Positions 34,421 through 47,054 are shown, numbered from the stretch's first letter. The stretch: 64,000 bases of DNA from Peronospora farinosa (GCA_947646735.1 CANTFK010000380.1:62001-126000); one strand, 5' to 3'. The notes: a model not told the origin generated them from the letters alone. A program made the numbers and translations.

Positions 34421-35254
34421 ACTCGCGGCTACAGGTGTAGCTGAAACGCTGGAGTGCTGGCTAACAGACGCATATTGCGTTCGTGGAGACTCTAATTTTC
34501 CTCGGGCCTTCAGTTCAGCGTAGTCGTAACGCATTTTTCGTTCGAGACGAACATCTGCTCCATCGGCACTTGCCCGTAGGGTTCACATGCTGCTTAAACG
34601 TCGCGCATAATGCGCCCAGCGGCTAAAAGCCGTGTCTTCTTCGTCCTCGGTTTCCCCCGCGAACAGAAGGATGGGAACACCCTTTATGGGAGGAACTGGC
34701 GCACCGCGCACTTGCCTATTAAGGCGTGCCAAGTATTGGCTTTGTGTAGTGATGTGGGGTTCCAGATATCGTTGTCGAAGTGCCGTGCGCGTGGCAACAT
34801 CCTCAGGTGAAATGGCCTCAGGCCCAATGGTCCAGCCAGAAAGGAAATGCCCAGATGCTTCCTTTAGGCGTTCTTCCACCGTAGGTGGCTTGAACCTGTA
34901 CTGCCGGTGGTCCTGAAGTCTCGCCATATTCTTCGTCCGGCGCTTGGCGCCTTCCTCTTGGTCGATGGTCTGCTGTTTCTGCTCGTAGAGTGGGTTGGTA
35001 ACCGTCGCCGTTGATGATACGTCAGGCGGGTCACGTAACGCTGTTAGCGCATCTGCAGCACCACGTTCAAGGAACGAATTCGGTGCATGACTAGTGTCAT
35101 CTTCACTCGTGAGGGTGGCTAAAGGGGACCCATCGGGTCCCACAAAGACAGTGTCACTTTCGTAATCAACCGCTTCGTCAAGGTTGGCTTCAACGAGGTC
35201 CCGAAGAGTCTGTGACACACTGCCAGGAGGCGTCATGTTATGTGCCGTGAACAA
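33963..35254 (-). pseudogene. Antisense accessory ORF of A1, broken
   Basis: The first segment, 35254-34583, is 223 codons (NLDEAVDYESDTVFVGPDGS, PPTVEERLKEASGHFLSGWT, LRQRYLEPHITTQSQYLARL). After one TGA the same frame continues to 34283 (MRYDYAELKARGKLESPRTQ). After a frameshift, 34322-33963 encodes a coiled coil (ELLQEVQSLRETVQSMSSRL). It lies between chromodomain and 3' LTR, as in family B, and likewise ends in a coiled coil over the sense linker, but its N-terminal domain is not obviously related to that of B. Function unknown. Confidence 0.5.
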
Positions 35255-35346
35255 ACCGTAAGGTTTTAACGTTCGCTAAAGCACTACCTCGAAGAGGAAA
35301 GATGTCGAATAACATTCTATGAGAACGTCAGTCTGGTGGGGGAGAG

Positions 35347-35976
35347 TGTAACGGGGTTACATGACGGTTGTAGCGTATTTTCGTGAGTTTACGGTTAAAC
35401 TCCCCTTTGTATTGCATATAATGCATTATTATACTTAGGTATTAAGTATGAGCGTTAAGATACGGTATTCGGTAATACCGTATCTTATCGATTGTGATTC
35501 GATAAATCACTAACGCTGTATTAAGTACATCATACACAGATGTTTAGACGATACGTCGTCCAATAGCAAAGTCTGCATATAATAATTACTATTATAGTAA
35601 TTAATCTAGTGTAGTGTACTTAGAGTAAGACTATTCATAAAAATCTTAAAGCATAAATAAAATCAGTTCTCCTTTTGAGTTTAAGATCGCAAGTCGTTCT
35701 GACTTGTCCTCTTGTGCACTTCGTGCGTTGGTTCTCTGAACCCCTAAGCTTCTAGCTTGTACTTGCACTCTGTGCGTTGGTTCTCTGAACCTTAAGCTTA
35801 TTGCTTGATTGACTAAAAGTCTCTCCTACTTCCTTAGAAAAGGGTGACTTTAAGTCGTTTAATTAGTTCCTTAGAACTAAGTGGCTTTTAGCCTTAACTC
35901 TATTTAGTTCTCTCGAACTAAGAGGCTTCCAGCCGAAAGTATTCCTCTGGCTAAAAAGCTTTGCAGCTCCGCTACA
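35347..35976 (+). repeat. A1 3' LTR
   Basis: 630 bp, TGTAACGGGGTTACA to CTCCGCTACA, preceded by the polypurine tract GGTGGGGGAGAG and followed by the TSD TGGCT. It contains the hairpin ATACGGTATT/AATACCGTAT (4-bp loop) near 35460. Confidence 0.93.
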
Positions 35977-36182
35977 TGGCTCCCAAGTCCCTCCATACAA
36001 GGATCAAGTCTATAAGTCTTCTGTGTCTAACGAGGAGCAAGACTAGCCAAGCCGACGAGTACACAAGGTGAGACCCAAGGTTGACGCGACACGGTATCGG
36101 GGTACCCCCTCCGTAAGCCGGCAGTCCGGCGCTGTGTGTGTTTGCGATTCTCTCACGTCGTTTGAGAATCCACTCCACAACA

Positions 36183-38219
36183 AACCTCTAAGAGGTAGAG
36201 GTGAACAGAGCTAGCCCATGACTTCGTGAGATTCCTCGTGGCGTGAATACAAGCAAGGCTTGCTAATTGTGTCAGCAACCATCAAGGGATTTGATAAGCC
36301 ATGATTGACTCAGGGGCGTCGAGTAATTATGCTCGATGTCGTCTCCTTGAAGGGAGTCATCTGTATGCTGAGGCGCTAAAAGTGCAAGAGGGTGACATTA
36401 TAACCGTTCGTCACGCGGCAAGTGTACGTGTCACCGTTTTTTAAAATTCCGTTGAACTTAGGTTTAGTTTTTATAGGTTTCTATAGCGTTGAACGCTGGC
36501 TTATTTTTAAATTTGGACTCGAGATGTGACCTCACTCTCTGTATTGCTTGGCTGGAACGCCATGAGACATGGATCGATCGAAGATCTAAAACCTTAGGCA
36601 CTACACGCGATGTTCCTAGTGAAGCTTTGGAGAGTGATGAACCCATCTTCGCTAGGAAACAGAAGCGCCTTTGGCGCGAGCCACTTACCAAGTCAATTTG
36701 TGTGCTGGATATCGGTGTGTCTGAGTGATGGGACACCCCATATCAACAATAGTAGTGTCTAGAAATGCTCATTGACCTAGTGAGACGGCGCATACCTTGT
36801 TAAGTGATACTCACAGTGATATCGAATCACTGAATGCTGAAGGCATTGGGCCAAGTCATCAAGGGTTGAACCCGAGTAATGAGCGTGGAGTGGCGCGTAT
36901 AAATACACCGAGTGATGTTGGCTGTAACAGAGACTCACTAAATGTCGGTAATGACATCGGCTCTTTTCTAGATCAAGTTAAGATCGAAGATTTTGGTAGT
37001 GATGTTGGCGGCTATAAAGACTCAATGGATGTCAGTAATTACATCGACTATCCTATAGAGAAAGTTAAGGTCGAACAAACCTATCGACTTTGAGTATGAT
37101 ACTATCCCGAGTACTTCAACAAGTAAGGTCTCTTCATTTGAGACGGTAGCGTCGCCAAATGGCTGCTGCAAGACGTAAGGGGTCTATTTATCACGAAGTG
37201 ATGTCAGCGATCAGCTGTATACCCTTTTCAATCGAGTGACAGGTGATGTTGATGGCGAGGTGGGCCTTGAGGCCCTCCCATCACTAAACGTTGTGTTAGA
37301 GCTAGAAGAGATGTCGATGAATGAATTTCATCAAGCCTTAAAGGCTGGTGATCTATCCGATATGGTGGTCATTTGACCAGACCTTGAGTTGAACACATCC
37401 TCGCTTATAGATGAGGCAGTCCTTGAAGATACAAAAAGGCTACACTTAGTGCACGTAGTGGATCATCTATCTTGAAGATCCCTTCGGATCCCTGCTACTC
37501 TTTATTTAAGGAATTTCAGGGCGTGGTGTGCCATGATCCACCGTCTGTTCCACCTCCTGATAAAGGTGTTCGTCATAAAATTGACTTGATTCCTGGAACC
37601 AAATACTTCGTGACACGGCAGTGGCCTTTAACCAAAGAACAGTGTGACGTCATTGACTCGTGCACAGTACGTGCCTGGTATGGTGCTCGAGAGTTAATCT
37701 TCGCACTCGACAACTACATTTTGTGTCAAGAAACCGAAACTCGACTTAGTCGATGGGTACTATTAACTACTCATGCGAGCAAGCGATGTCCTGCTCACAG
37801 AGGTTAGCACACCGAGAATATGCTCTGAGAGTGGTTGGATATGCCCCAGGGCATGTCGATTGCTTCGGCTACGTTTAATTGACTCGTGACGCAATTGTTT
37901 CGACCCCATCGAAGTTATGCACAGACGTACTTTGATGACATTTTTGTTCATAGTCGTGCTGAACACGGGCGGTGGATACCGAGAACCATATTGTTCATTC
38001 ACGAGCTGTGCTCGAGTGCATGCACACTAATAAATTATATGCTAATGCATTTAAGTGCATCGTTGGTGCTGGAGAAATTCCCTTTTTAGAGTTCTTCCTT
38101 GGGAAGCGAGGCCTAAGAGCGGGTACCGCTAAAGGTCAAGATCGTAGTCAATTGGCCCGTTCCACAGACCCAGTAGGACTTGCGTAAGTGGCTTGGCCTT
38201 GCCAATTACTTGCATAAGT
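36183..38219 (+). pseudogene. A0 protease and RT remnants
   Basis: Resumes the A0 interior after C unit #1. The protease active site MIDSGASSNYARCR is at about 36303, then IAWLERHETWIDRRS, then a decayed copy of the linker repeat (LNVGNDIGSFLDQVK). RT pieces: VRHKIDLIPGTKYFVTRQWP near 37570 and [12 protein letters not shown] near 37928. Many stops and frameshifts. It ends at [10 protein letters not shown] where C unit #4 is inserted. Older and more decayed than A1. Confidence 0.85.
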
Positions 38220-38223
38220 ACAA

Positions 38224-39335
38224 TGTGGTGGAGTGGGATTCACAAAATTGCTGATTTGATCCCGACTCTCCACTGGCGACCGGACTACCGAATAACGGAG
38301 GGGGTACCCCGATTCTGTGTGCAAAGCCTTCCTCGCCTTGTGTACCCGTCGGTTGGGCGGGTGGCACTCTTTTAGGTGAACTTGAGTCGATGCCGATCCT
38401 AATCTTTTTAGGGATAGGTGGGGAGGGGCGATCGCGTGGAACTCTTTCACACGATCGCAGTAGTACTTGGGGTGCTCTGCTTGAGTCGCCCTGATCTCCC
38501 TTGAGATCGCCTTGTGCAATGTCGATACTCAATCCGCTTGCCTTCTGACCACTTGAGCTGTCTCGCGATCTTGTATCTGAACCCTGAAGTTCTCTGCGTC
38601 CGATCACAATGTAGTTTTTTGTGTTGAGAATCGTGTATCCCTGGCCAAACAATCCAAGAATATAACTTGCGTTGCGATGTAACAAAAGCTCTTGATCGTC
38701 GGATGGCCAAAGAATCCAGCCCGGAAGAGCAGTCTGCGTGCGCCTTTTGAAGCAAATCGACTCTCTCTAATGTAACCAATCAAATACTCAAACCTATAAT
38801 TCTGTCTATCTGTGGTCTAGGATCTACTGCCGCTCGTCACCTTTTTGAAAATGAATCAGAGCTCGATATGTGGTCCACTCCGAATACCATCGTGATCTCG
38901 ATCCGTCGATCCCGGTTCTGGATCGATCGGTAACCGGTAACATACTTTCCAGATCGAGATTACGGATCGATCTGTAACTGGTTTCACATCGCGATTCACT
39001 TTCCAGATCGAGGTTACGGATCGATCTGTTATCGTTACACATCGCGATCCACTTTCCAGATCGAGGTTACGATCCGATCTCATCTGATTCATCGATCCGA
39101 TTCTCCTATGATCGCGACTGTGGTCTGATTCATCGATATGATCCTCCTAGATCGCGACTGTGGTGTGTGGTCCACACCCAATACTCTTTCGATCCATATT
39201 CTTCTATGTTCTAGACACCGTTACTTTCTCTTCCAACCATCTCGCATGTCTTATTGGCCAATAAGAGCGCGGGATTGTGGATCGACGATATTTCTTTGAT
39301 CGATCCCTCTCAAATTATCCGATTGCTTTACCACG
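38224..39335 (+). mobile_element. Family-C solo-LTR-like unit #4
   Basis: 1,112 bp, starting TGTGGTGGAGTGGG and ending CTTTACCACG, with the likely 4-bp TSD ACAA (38220-38223 and 39336-39339). It interrupts the A0 RT just before the RNase H linker. It shares the GGAGGGGGTACCCCGAT and CTTGTGTACCCGTCGG blocks with the other units. Its centre (38870-39160) is a different tandem array with a unit of roughly 56 bp, containing CCAGATCGAGGTTACGGATC. Confidence 0.8.
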
Positions 39336-39339
39336 ACAA

Positions 39340-40336
39340 TGAGAACTACGCTGATATGGCTTGACCAGTATCCAATTTTCTTATAAAAGGACGTGGAATG
39401 GGATGACATGACAAACACGAGAACGCTTTTCAAGCGGTGAAAGCAACCCTTCTTATGCTCCTATTTTTGCTTTTCCAGACTCTGACCGACCGTTTAGCGT
39501 CATATGATACGCGTCGAACTTTGCCATCGACAGTGCTCTGTTACAAATAGATGATATAGGACGTGAGCGTGTGACCGCCTTTGAATCTCGCCAGCTGAAA
39601 GCTGCAGAGAAGAATTATCCAATTTATGAAAAAGAGTTACTTGCAATGAAGTATGCTCTAGTCAAATGTAGAGTTCATCTACTTGGCTCGAAGCCTTTTG
39701 TGATCTATAACAGATCATGCGTCGTTACGCACTGCGACTCAGTCGCCGCATCTCTCGCAGAGAATGGCCAGATGGTTGTCATTATTTGCTGAATATAACT
39801 TCAAGGTAAAGTATAAGCCGGACCAATGAAACGCTTTGGCTGATGCGAAGTGCTCATAGTGAAGACTTTTAACAATCGGACAACATATTGTCGGCACAAT
39901 TGTGTGCAAGCCTTCGCTGATATTCCATCGATCAGGGGCTGTTTTACTATTGCACAGATGCGGCGAATTCTAGTTCCTGAAAGGGGCGCTAAGCGCCCTT
40001 CCCAAGTGCAGCAGTTTGTTGTCGCTGCTCATCGAGCGGGTTTGTCACTATTGTGACTAACGTTTCGGCAAACGTATAACGCAACGCCGTGAGAGTTTCT
40101 TCAACACTACGTTCAAAAAAAGGATTAGGCGTGCATCGAGGTTCCTTTTCACCTAAGGACAAGGTTTAGACTCGTCTTCAGCCTTAACATAAGGTTTACT
40201 TCGAGGAAGCTGCTGTCACTTCCGTAATCCATCGCTTCCTCTATATATCTTATTAAGAGACCACGAAGAGTCTCAAATTCATGACCAGTGAGTGCTATAT
40301 AAGCGCACAATATGGATAACCGTTAAATTTGGTGTT
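39340..40336 (+). pseudogene. A0 RNase H, integrase and 3' region remnants
   Basis: RNase H reads ENAFQAVKATLL, SALLQIDDIGRERVTAFES and KNYPIYEKELLAMKYALVK (39410-39720). Fragments of the integrase and the antisense-ORF region follow in changing frames. Compared with A1, most of the integrase core is missing. The piece ends where B2 is inserted at 40337. Confidence 0.8.
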
Positions 40337-40679
40337 TGTAATGGGCTACATTACACACATAGTATTAACACAAATAAACAATTACATATGTAGGCAGGTG
40401 CTGGGCCCGAATAGCGGGCACAGCGTGGTAATTTATTATTGGTTTATTATTGGGCCTAAAGTCCCCAATATGGACCAATGATAAATCAACCTGAAATTGT
40501 GTGGTTCCCGAAAGGCGGGAACACTGTCGTATTTATTACGACTAAAATCTTCGTAATTAGTACGAATTAAAACCAAAAATAAAAATCAGAGTTAAATTTA
40601 CTTAATACCTAATACTTGGGCTTGAGTCTTCCTCGAGCGCGCGTGTAAGCTAGTGACGGTACGTTCTAGCCCCGTTACA
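40337..40679 (+). repeat. B2 5' LTR
   Basis: 343 bp, TGTAATGGGCTACATTACAC to CCCGTTACA. The tip is an inverted repeat (TGTAATG...CATTACA). Confidence 0.93.
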
Positions 40680-40705
40680 CCTGGTAGCACTTTGTAGTCC
40701 TTCCT

Positions 40706-41765
40706 ATGCCCGAGTTTGGGATGAGCGAATCGTCGTACTTTGACGCTCCAGATTTATTTCTGGAGCACGCGACCTTCCCCCATCTTACTGGTGTTGAGTG
40801 GGATGCCCTTAATCGCCTCGCGGCGATATCGGGAGAGGCATTCGTCGCGTCGTTGATGAGATCAGCGACCCCTGACGCGCAACGTCTCGCCATACATGAG
40901 TTTATAACGGCACTAGCGACGCTCGAGGGTCCAGGCATCCAACCGGCGAGGCTTAACTCCCTCGCGCCCTTCACGTAATGAGGCCGTGAAGATGGAAACC
41001 TCCTCCTACTCTGGAGAAGGTAAGGACCGGTTGTCGCTGAATCGATGGTTCCGAGAAGTTGATATCGCCATCGCCTCGAGACTTCTTGAGGCTCCCCAGG
41101 CGATGGTAAACTTTCATCTTTCCCGCCTCACCGGGAAGGCCAAGGAGTGGGACCTTGGTAAGCTCGTTGTGGACGAGCACGCATTCCCCACCCTGAATAC
41201 CATCCAGGACGATCTTCGTCTTGCTTTCGAGCCACCACAAGAGGAGAAACTGGTGCGATCAAGATTCCTGTCGATGCGACAGGGTAAAATGGCGATGCGT
41301 GACTACGTACAGATGGCTAGGCATCTGGCGTCGTGTATTATCACGCACCCCATGGACATGTACACGCAGGTGAATGTCTTTGTGGATGGTATGCGTGAGG
41401 GGCAGACCCGCTTATCGCTGGAGCGCGCCGAGCCTGCCACATTGGAGGAGGCATTTGCCATCGCACTCCATGAAGACTTTAGGGTCACAAAGGCATATGC
41501 CAAACCCTCGGTCGTCAGCATTCCCCGGCCTTCTGGTCCAGAACCTATGGAGATCGACGTTATTGAGTCTTCGGGTGACCGACGACGTGTCTTTCATAAA
41601 GGTGACGCTCGCACCGGGCGTCAAATGGTTTGCTTTCGTTGTCGCAAGCCAGGACATCGCGCGGCAGAGTGCCGTGCGCAAGCTCCAATATCGGTGCAAG
41701 TAGCGGATGCCCATCATGAGGGTGCTGTACCGGCCGCACGTCCAAAAAACGGTCGGGACCACTAG
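40706..41765 (+). pseudogene. B2 gag with one frameshift
   Basis: The ATG at 40706 opens a frame to a TAA at 40978. The Gag sequence continues in another frame from about 40986 ([20 protein letters not shown]) to 41765. The capsid-like domain and the CCHC knuckle [14 protein letters not shown] match B1 Gag. A single indel near 40950-40975 accounts for the break. Confidence 0.88.
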
Positions 41766-41809
41766 GTGCAGGGCGCCCTACTGGTTGGAACGGAGGTCCG
41801 GGTCCCCCG

Positions 41810-42988
41810 GTGGCAGCCCAACCTTCCAGTCCTCCTGCGCTACGCGCACGGTTAAATGCCACCACTACGAGTGGTGATTCACGTCTGATTATTGTCAGTT
41901 TACATGTCGCCGGCGTCCGGCGACCTCTGCGAGCACTCCTGGACTCAGGAGCAACAAATAATTTCTTTCGTGAATCTTGTTTGTCGATGCTGCCTCCCAG
42001 CATTCAGGTCCGTGAGGGACCTGGCCAAGTCGTCGTCAAGTTGGCTGACGGGAAACCACACCGCGTATCGCGGCGCGAAGTGTCGTTGCCGTATACGTTT
42101 GATGGCTTTCGCAGTAATGATGATTTCTTGGTGATCGCGATGAATTATGCATTCGATTGCATACTGGGCATGCCATGGTTGGCACGTTATAAGCCCCAGA
42201 TCGACTGGTTAGCCAGATCAGTGAGACGTCGACGCAAGTTCGATGTCAGTGAAGTGTTTACCCATCTCTTGGTATCTCCAAGTGACTGGCCGAACGTCAC
42301 AGTCGTGGATCGTGATTCCACGACGTTGGCGGTGCACAGAGCGAGCGATGGCCCTCTCTGCACTGCTTATGCTGTTCTTCGAGACACAAGTGACAGTGAC
42401 TCCTCGCTACAGAGCGAAGAGGATGACGAGGACGACGCGGTCGAACAGGGGTTCCCGCGCGTCATTAATGCGGTTGAACAGGGGTTCTCGCACGTGAATG
42501 CAGTGGTTGAACCGGGGTTCCCATCTGCACCTACTGTGGTCGAGCAGGGGCTCCCACAAGGGCATTGTGACGACGAGCAAGAGCTCGCCAGCGAGTGTGA
42601 CGTGGACGGACAGGAGTCCCCACGCGAGAGCATGATGGTCGAACCGGGGTTCCCATCATCACCCACTGTGGTCGAACCGAGGTTCCCACATGGGCATATT
42701 GTGGTCGAGCAGGGGCTCCCACACGAGTACAACGTGGACGGACAGGAGTCCCCACGCGAGAGCATGATGGTCGAACCGGGGTTCCCATCATCACCCACTG
42801 TGTTCGAACCGAGGTTCCCACATGGGCATACTGTGGTTGAGCAGGGGCTCCCACACGGGTTTACGGCGGCCGAGCAGGAGCTCCCGCATCAATTGTCGAC
42901 GGTCGAGTTTGGGGTACTCCCGTCCAGTGTTTCCGGCATCTTGGATGAAGACATCCAGTGCCTAGAGGGGGGATGGTTTATCACCTGA
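41810..42988 (+). CDS. B2 aspartic protease plus repeat linker
   Basis: 392 codons open. The retropepsin site [18 protein letters not shown] keeps the catalytic Asp (about residue 47), followed by [20 protein letters not shown]. From about residue 205 the protein is a tandem array of 11-residue units like VVEQGLPHG with higher-order repeats (DNA 42438-42900). The frame stops shortly before the RT frame. Confidence 0.85.
   Translation: MAAQPSSPPALRARLNATTTSGDSRLIIVSLHVAGVRRPLRALLDSGATNNFFRESCLSMLPPSIQVREGPGQVVVKLADGKPHRVSRREVSLPYTFDGFRSNDDFLVIAMNYAFDCILGMPWLARYKPQIDWLARSVRRRRKFDVSEVFTHLLVSPSDWPNVTVVDRDSTTLAVHRASDGPLCTAYAVLRDTSDSDSSLQSEEDDEDDAVEQGFPRVINAVEQGFSHVNAVVEPGFPSAPTVVEQGLPQGHCDDEQELASECDVDGQESPRESMMVEPGFPSSPTVVEPRFPHGHIVVEQGLPHEYNVDGQESPRESMMVEPGFPSSPTVFEPRFPHGHTVVEQGLPHGFTAAEQELPHQLSTVEFGVLPSSVSGILDEDIQCLEGGWFIT
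42438..42900 (+). repeat. Tandem repeat linker in B2 pol
   Basis: About fourteen 33-bp-class units encoding variants of [10 protein letters not shown] longer block containing [20 protein letters not shown] is duplicated at about 42600-42680 and 42732-42812. It is the counterpart of the 66-bp array in B1. Confidence 0.85.
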
Positions 42989-43055
42989 CTGCGGTTCGCC
43001 AGCTTCGAGTAGTGACTCGAAGCACGATGGGGACAACAGCACCGAGAATTTAGCG

Positions 43056-44654
43056 TTGGAATGCGTCCACGCTATCGTGTACGTGGAAGGGAGTCCACAA
43101 AGGTGCCAATATATCGAGGTCGAGAGTCCTCCTCGTGATGCGTCTTCCATTACAAGCCTTCCAGGGCTTTCCTGGAAGCATTTCCTACGTGACCTTAAGG
43201 AAGGCATTGTGGAACAAGTGTGTCTAATCACCAATGAGGTGGTTACCGTGGCAAACGAGGAGCATATGGCGCGTCCTCAAAGCGCTGATCCGAAGTCAGC
43301 GCGTGAAGAAAGGTTTGCATCACAGTCATGGGAGGCTCTGCGAGAGTCTGGTAACCCTGTCTACGACATTGCTCGTGAGTATGCAGACGTGTTCCCGGAC
43401 AAGATCCCGGCTGAACTTCCTGCGGACCGTGGTGTTCGGCACGAGATTGATCTCGTGCCAGGGTCGAAGTATTGTGTGACACGGCAGTGGCCGTTGCCTC
43501 GAGATCAAGTCGAAGCTAATGACGCATTCTTAGAAGGCCGCCGCAAAGCGGGTCATGTGCGTGAGAGTATCTCACCACATTCGAGTCCAACCTTCTGCGT
43601 GAAGAAGGCTACGGGAGGCTGGCGGATAGTGCATGCGTTTAATAAGCTGAATGATGCCACTATTCCTGCGCAAACGCCAATTCCCAGGAAGGACATGGTG
43701 CTGAATTCCATGTCAGGAAGTGTCATCTTCAGTGCCATCGACTTGACCGATGGCTTTTACCAGATTTTGATGCGCCCGAGCGATATCCCACTCACCGCGG
43801 TGAGCACCCCGAGTGGCATGTTGTGGGAGTGGCTGGTTATGCCACAAGGGTTGACGAACGCTCCGGCCACTTTCAATCGCATGGTGTCTCAAGTGTTGAG
43901 ACCTCTTCGGAACTTTGCTCCAAGTTATTTTGACGATATCTTCGTCCATAGTCGCGCCGAGGGCAACCTCAACGATGTCCAAGTTCACCTTCAACACCTG
44001 AAGCAAGTGTTTCAAGTTATGCGGGACAACAAGTTGTACGCGAATCTCAAGAAGTGTGTCTTTTGTGCACCGGAGATTCCGGTGTTAGGTTGCTATGTGA
44101 GTAAATCGGGAGTTCGAGCTGATCCAGAGAAGGTGTCGTCCATCTGTTCTTGGCCCACGCCCAAGAACCCTACGGAGTTGCGCCAGTGGCTCGGCTTGGC
44201 TAATTATTTGCACAAGTATACGAAGGATTATGCTGGTTCTATCCAGCCTTTGTCGTCACTCTTGAAGAAAGACGCCACGTGGTTGTGGCATCCCGAGCAC
44301 CAAGCAGCCTTCGAAGCAGTAAAGAAGAGCCTAGCGTCAGCACCAGTCCTGGTCCTACCAGACGACTCCAAGCCGTTCCACGTGGTTTGCGACGCCAGTG
44401 ATTTTGCAATCGGTTGTGCCCTCATGCAATTTGATGATGAGGGCCGTGAACGAGTCGTGAGTTACCAGTCACGACAGATGAAGCCAGCTGAGAAGAACTA
44501 TCCGGTTCACGAAAAGGAGTTGTTAGCGATGCGCTACGCACTCATCAAATTCGCGTGCATCTCCTTGGTGAACGTACGTTTGCTTTTGTACACCGATCAT
44601 GCATCGCTGCGCACAGCGATGAAGAGCCCACACCTGTCCCAACGGATGGCATGA
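43056..44654 (+). CDS. B2 reverse transcriptase and RNase H (part of pol)
   Basis: 532 codons open. RT motifs include [55 protein letters not shown] and the catalytic [12 protein letters not shown] (about 43927). RNase H reads [20 protein letters not shown] and [20 protein letters not shown]. The frame ends at a TGA at 44652, where relatives have Trp, and a further indel follows. RT copies the element RNA in the particle. Apart from this 3' break the domain looks intact. Confidence 0.88.
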   Translation: MECVHAIVYVEGSPQRCQYIEVESPPRDASSITSLPGLSWKHFLRDLKEGIVEQVCLITNEVVTVANEEHMARPQSADPKSAREERFASQSWEALRESGNPVYDIAREYADVFPDKIPAELPADRGVRHEIDLVPGSKYCVTRQWPLPRDQVEANDAFLEGRRKAGHVRESISPHSSPTFCVKKATGGWRIVHAFNKLNDATIPAQTPIPRKDMVLNSMSGSVIFSAIDLTDGFYQILMRPSDIPLTAVSTPSGMLWEWLVMPQGLTNAPATFNRMVSQVLRPLRNFAPSYFDDIFVHSRAEGNLNDVQVHLQHLKQVFQVMRDNKLYANLKKCVFCAPEIPVLGCYVSKSGVRADPEKVSSICSWPTPKNPTELRQWLGLANYLHKYTKDYAGSIQPLSSLLKKDATWLWHPEHQAAFEAVKKSLASAPVLVLPDDSKPFHVVCDASDFAIGCALMQFDDEGRERVVSYQSRQMKPAEKNYPVHEKELLAMRYALIKFACISLVNVRLLLYTDHASLRTAMKSPHLSQRMA

Positions 44655-45065
44655 TGGCTCTTTTTCTTCTCTGAGTACAAAAAACTTCGTCGTACATTAC
44701 AAGCCATGCAAGACTAATAGTCTCGCTGACGCCTTGTCACGACGTCCCGACTGCAATCCTCGGACTGCTCGAAGTCGTCAGGCTACTGATAACGAGAACG
44801 ATGATGACCGATGTGCGATATGTGTATCGCTGAACCTAACACGGGTTACACCCGAGCCGTCTTTATTTGATGAGATCGTCGCAGTGTACAAGGGAAATTC
44901 AGATTATGCAGACATTATCGAGTATCGCGTGCTCCCAGCGATGCTGCACTGGGAGCATCATCCCGAACTAAGCGCGAACACATTCATCGATACAGTTTAG
45001 ACGGCGATTACCTTCTGTATAGCATCGACCAATTCGATGCTCCTCGCACGGTAATTGACAACGAC

Positions 45066-47054
45066 ATGGATTTGCGCGCAAGAAGTATCCACGAGTATCA
45101 CGATGCTCCTGCTGGAGGCCATTTAGACCGCGAAAAGACTTTCGCGGCTGTGTCTCGTGACTTCTTCTGGCCCCACATGTATAAGTGGGTACGCAACTGG
45201 ATTCGAACGTGCGAAATATGCCAGCGTGTGAAGCCATTTCCATCGTCACAGGCTCCCTTGCGATCGTTGCCAATTGCAGCAGAGGCCTGGAGATCAGTTT
45301 CGATGGACTTTATCTTCGGGCTTGCGCTCGATAGCCAAGCTCGAACGGGCATCTTGGTCTTTGTTGACAGATTCAGCAAGATGACACATCTCGTGCCTGT
45401 TCACGCTAAGATCATCGCGGCAGAGACCGCGGCGCACTTCATCGACGCGGTGTTCCGTCATCATGGCCTTCCAGAAAACATTGTTTCGGACCGTGACCCG
45501 CGATTTACGTCCGCATTTTGGACATCACTTTTCGAGCTCCTCGGGACAAAACTGCTGATGTCGACGGCAGCTCATCCGGAAACGGATGGGCAGACCGAGC
45601 GCGTGAACCGGGTCCTCGAAGACGTTCTTCGAAGTTATGCTACGTCATTTACAAGTTGGAGTGCATTGTTACCACTCGCTGAGTTCGCACTCAACAACGC
45701 CGTACACGCGTCAATAGGGTTGACGCCATTTTTTGTGAATTCGGCTCGTCACCCTCGTGTTCCTACTGTCCTGGCCGTGGGGCGACCCACAACACCTAGT
45801 GGCTCCACTCTGGGGGGGGATAAAGGTGATAAACAAGGATCGAGTGCAGCTCACGGTATTTTGAGTGCGAATGCAGTAACCCGATCCAAAGCAAAGACGG
45901 CCACTTTGACGCCATCAGACGTGGTGTCCCCATTAGCTCGATGGACTGCGCAGACATTGATTGACCCATCTTCGGGTAAGCGTTCACCTACTGCCAACTA
46001 CGCGCCGATTGAGTCGGCGCGACCAATTGATGACATGGCCGTGTCGGAATTTATACTCCAACGTCAAGCCATCACCAGGTTTGTACGCGACGCACTACAA
46101 ACTGCTGTAGACCTACAGAAGGAGAACGCTGACAAACATGGCAGAAAGAACATGAGCAAGTTTGAGAAAGGTGACCGTGTATTATTATCGACGGAAGGTT
46201 TAAGGGATTCTGCGGTCACTAATCTGAGCGCGAGTAAACTCGCGCCACGCTTCATCGGTCCATTCAAGGTTCTGAAGGCAATTGGCGACGCTTATACACT
46301 CGACGTCCCCTCTTCACTGCGACTCCACCCGACATTCTATGTCGGGCGGCTGAAGGAATATCGTCCGGCTACGCTTCACGGTTTGGCTCCGACGCCGGCT
46401 TCAGGGGTTCGTAAGTCGAACGGCCTTCCCGTCGTGCTCGACGCGCCGATGACATGGGGCGGGGTCTCGATCCCGTCTGAACCTGACCAAGAACCTGGCG
46501 TTCCAGAACCCTTATCCGTTCGAGCAGTTCACGGTTCGACCGCCGGGTCTCACTCGAAGTCTTCTCCGCCCGGGCAGCACGTTCACTGGCAGCCTCAGCC
46601 TCCAGCCGAGCATCGGCAGCTATATTCACGGCCTGATCAACATCGTCCTGAGCACCCAGGACGCCAGCACTACCATTGCGAGAGCCCTACTCCGCTTGTT
46701 GACGCGGAGGGAAAGGTGCGCTGGATCGTAGACCGCATTGTGGGTCACGAGGACCCTCCACAACCATTACTGCAGTCGGCTCATGAGAAGCGTGCGGTTC
46801 CATCCGTGCGCAGGTACCGAGTACGTTGGCTTGGATTCCCTCCCGAGCAGGATACATGGGAATTACGTTCCTCGCTCCTTCGTGACGTTCCAGATGTGGT
46901 TCTGTCGTATGAAGCCACGAAGTCGGACTATTCCAAGGCGGGCGAGCACGCGAACGCTCTCGTGACAAACGAGAGTGGTAAGGAGATCCACGTCGTCGGG
47001 AACGGGAACGATGACGCGAACGAGAACGATGTCGTGAACGAAACGATGCCGTGA
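45066..47054 (+). CDS. B2 integrase with chromodomain (3' part of pol)
   Basis: 662 codons open. The HHCC zinc domain (HEYHDAPAGGHLDREK, then CEICQRVKP) and DDE core (SMDFIFGLA, VSDRDPRFTSAFW, QTERVNRVLED) are complete. A GPF/GPY-like module reads LAPRFIGPFKVLKAIGDAYT. After a His/Pro/Gln-rich linker comes the chromodomain RRYRVRWLGFPPEQDTWELR at about residues 579-600. The integrase inserts the cDNA, and the chromodomain is expected to steer it. The first residues of the zinc region lie before the ATG in the preceding broken frame (44734-45000). The linker and chromodomain are overlapped by the antisense ORF. Confidence 0.9.
   Translation: MDLRARSIHEYHDAPAGGHLDREKTFAAVSRDFFWPHMYKWVRNWIRTCEICQRVKPFPSSQAPLRSLPIAAEAWRSVSMDFIFGLALDSQARTGILVFVDRFSKMTHLVPVHAKIIAAETAAHFIDAVFRHHGLPENIVSDRDPRFTSAFWTSLFELLGTKLLMSTAAHPETDGQTERVNRVLEDVLRSYATSFTSWSALLPLAEFALNNAVHASIGLTPFFVNSARHPRVPTVLAVGRPTTPSGSTLGGDKGDKQGSSAAHGILSANAVTRSKAKTATLTPSDVVSPLARWTAQTLIDPSSGKRSPTANYAPIESARPIDDMAVSEFILQRQAITRFVRDALQTAVDLQKENADKHGRKNMSKFEKGDRVLLSTEGLRDSAVTNLSASKLAPRFIGPFKVLKAIGDAYTLDVPSSLRLHPTFYVGRLKEYRPATLHGLAPTPASGVRKSNGLPVVLDAPMTWGGVSIPSEPDQEPGVPEPLSVRAVHGSTAGSHSKSSPPGQHVHWQPQPPAEHRQLYSRPDQHRPEHPGRQHYHCESPTPLVDAEGKVRWIVDRIVGHEDPPQPLLQSAHEKRAVPSVRRYRVRWLGFPPEQDTWELRSSLLRDVPDVVLSYEATKSDYSKAGEHANALVTNESGKEIHVVGNGNDDANENDVVNETMP

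Noticed and set aside
42367..42854. Minus ORFs with GSPCSTT/GTPVRP repeats
   Set aside because: Antisense shadows of the B2 linker repeat.
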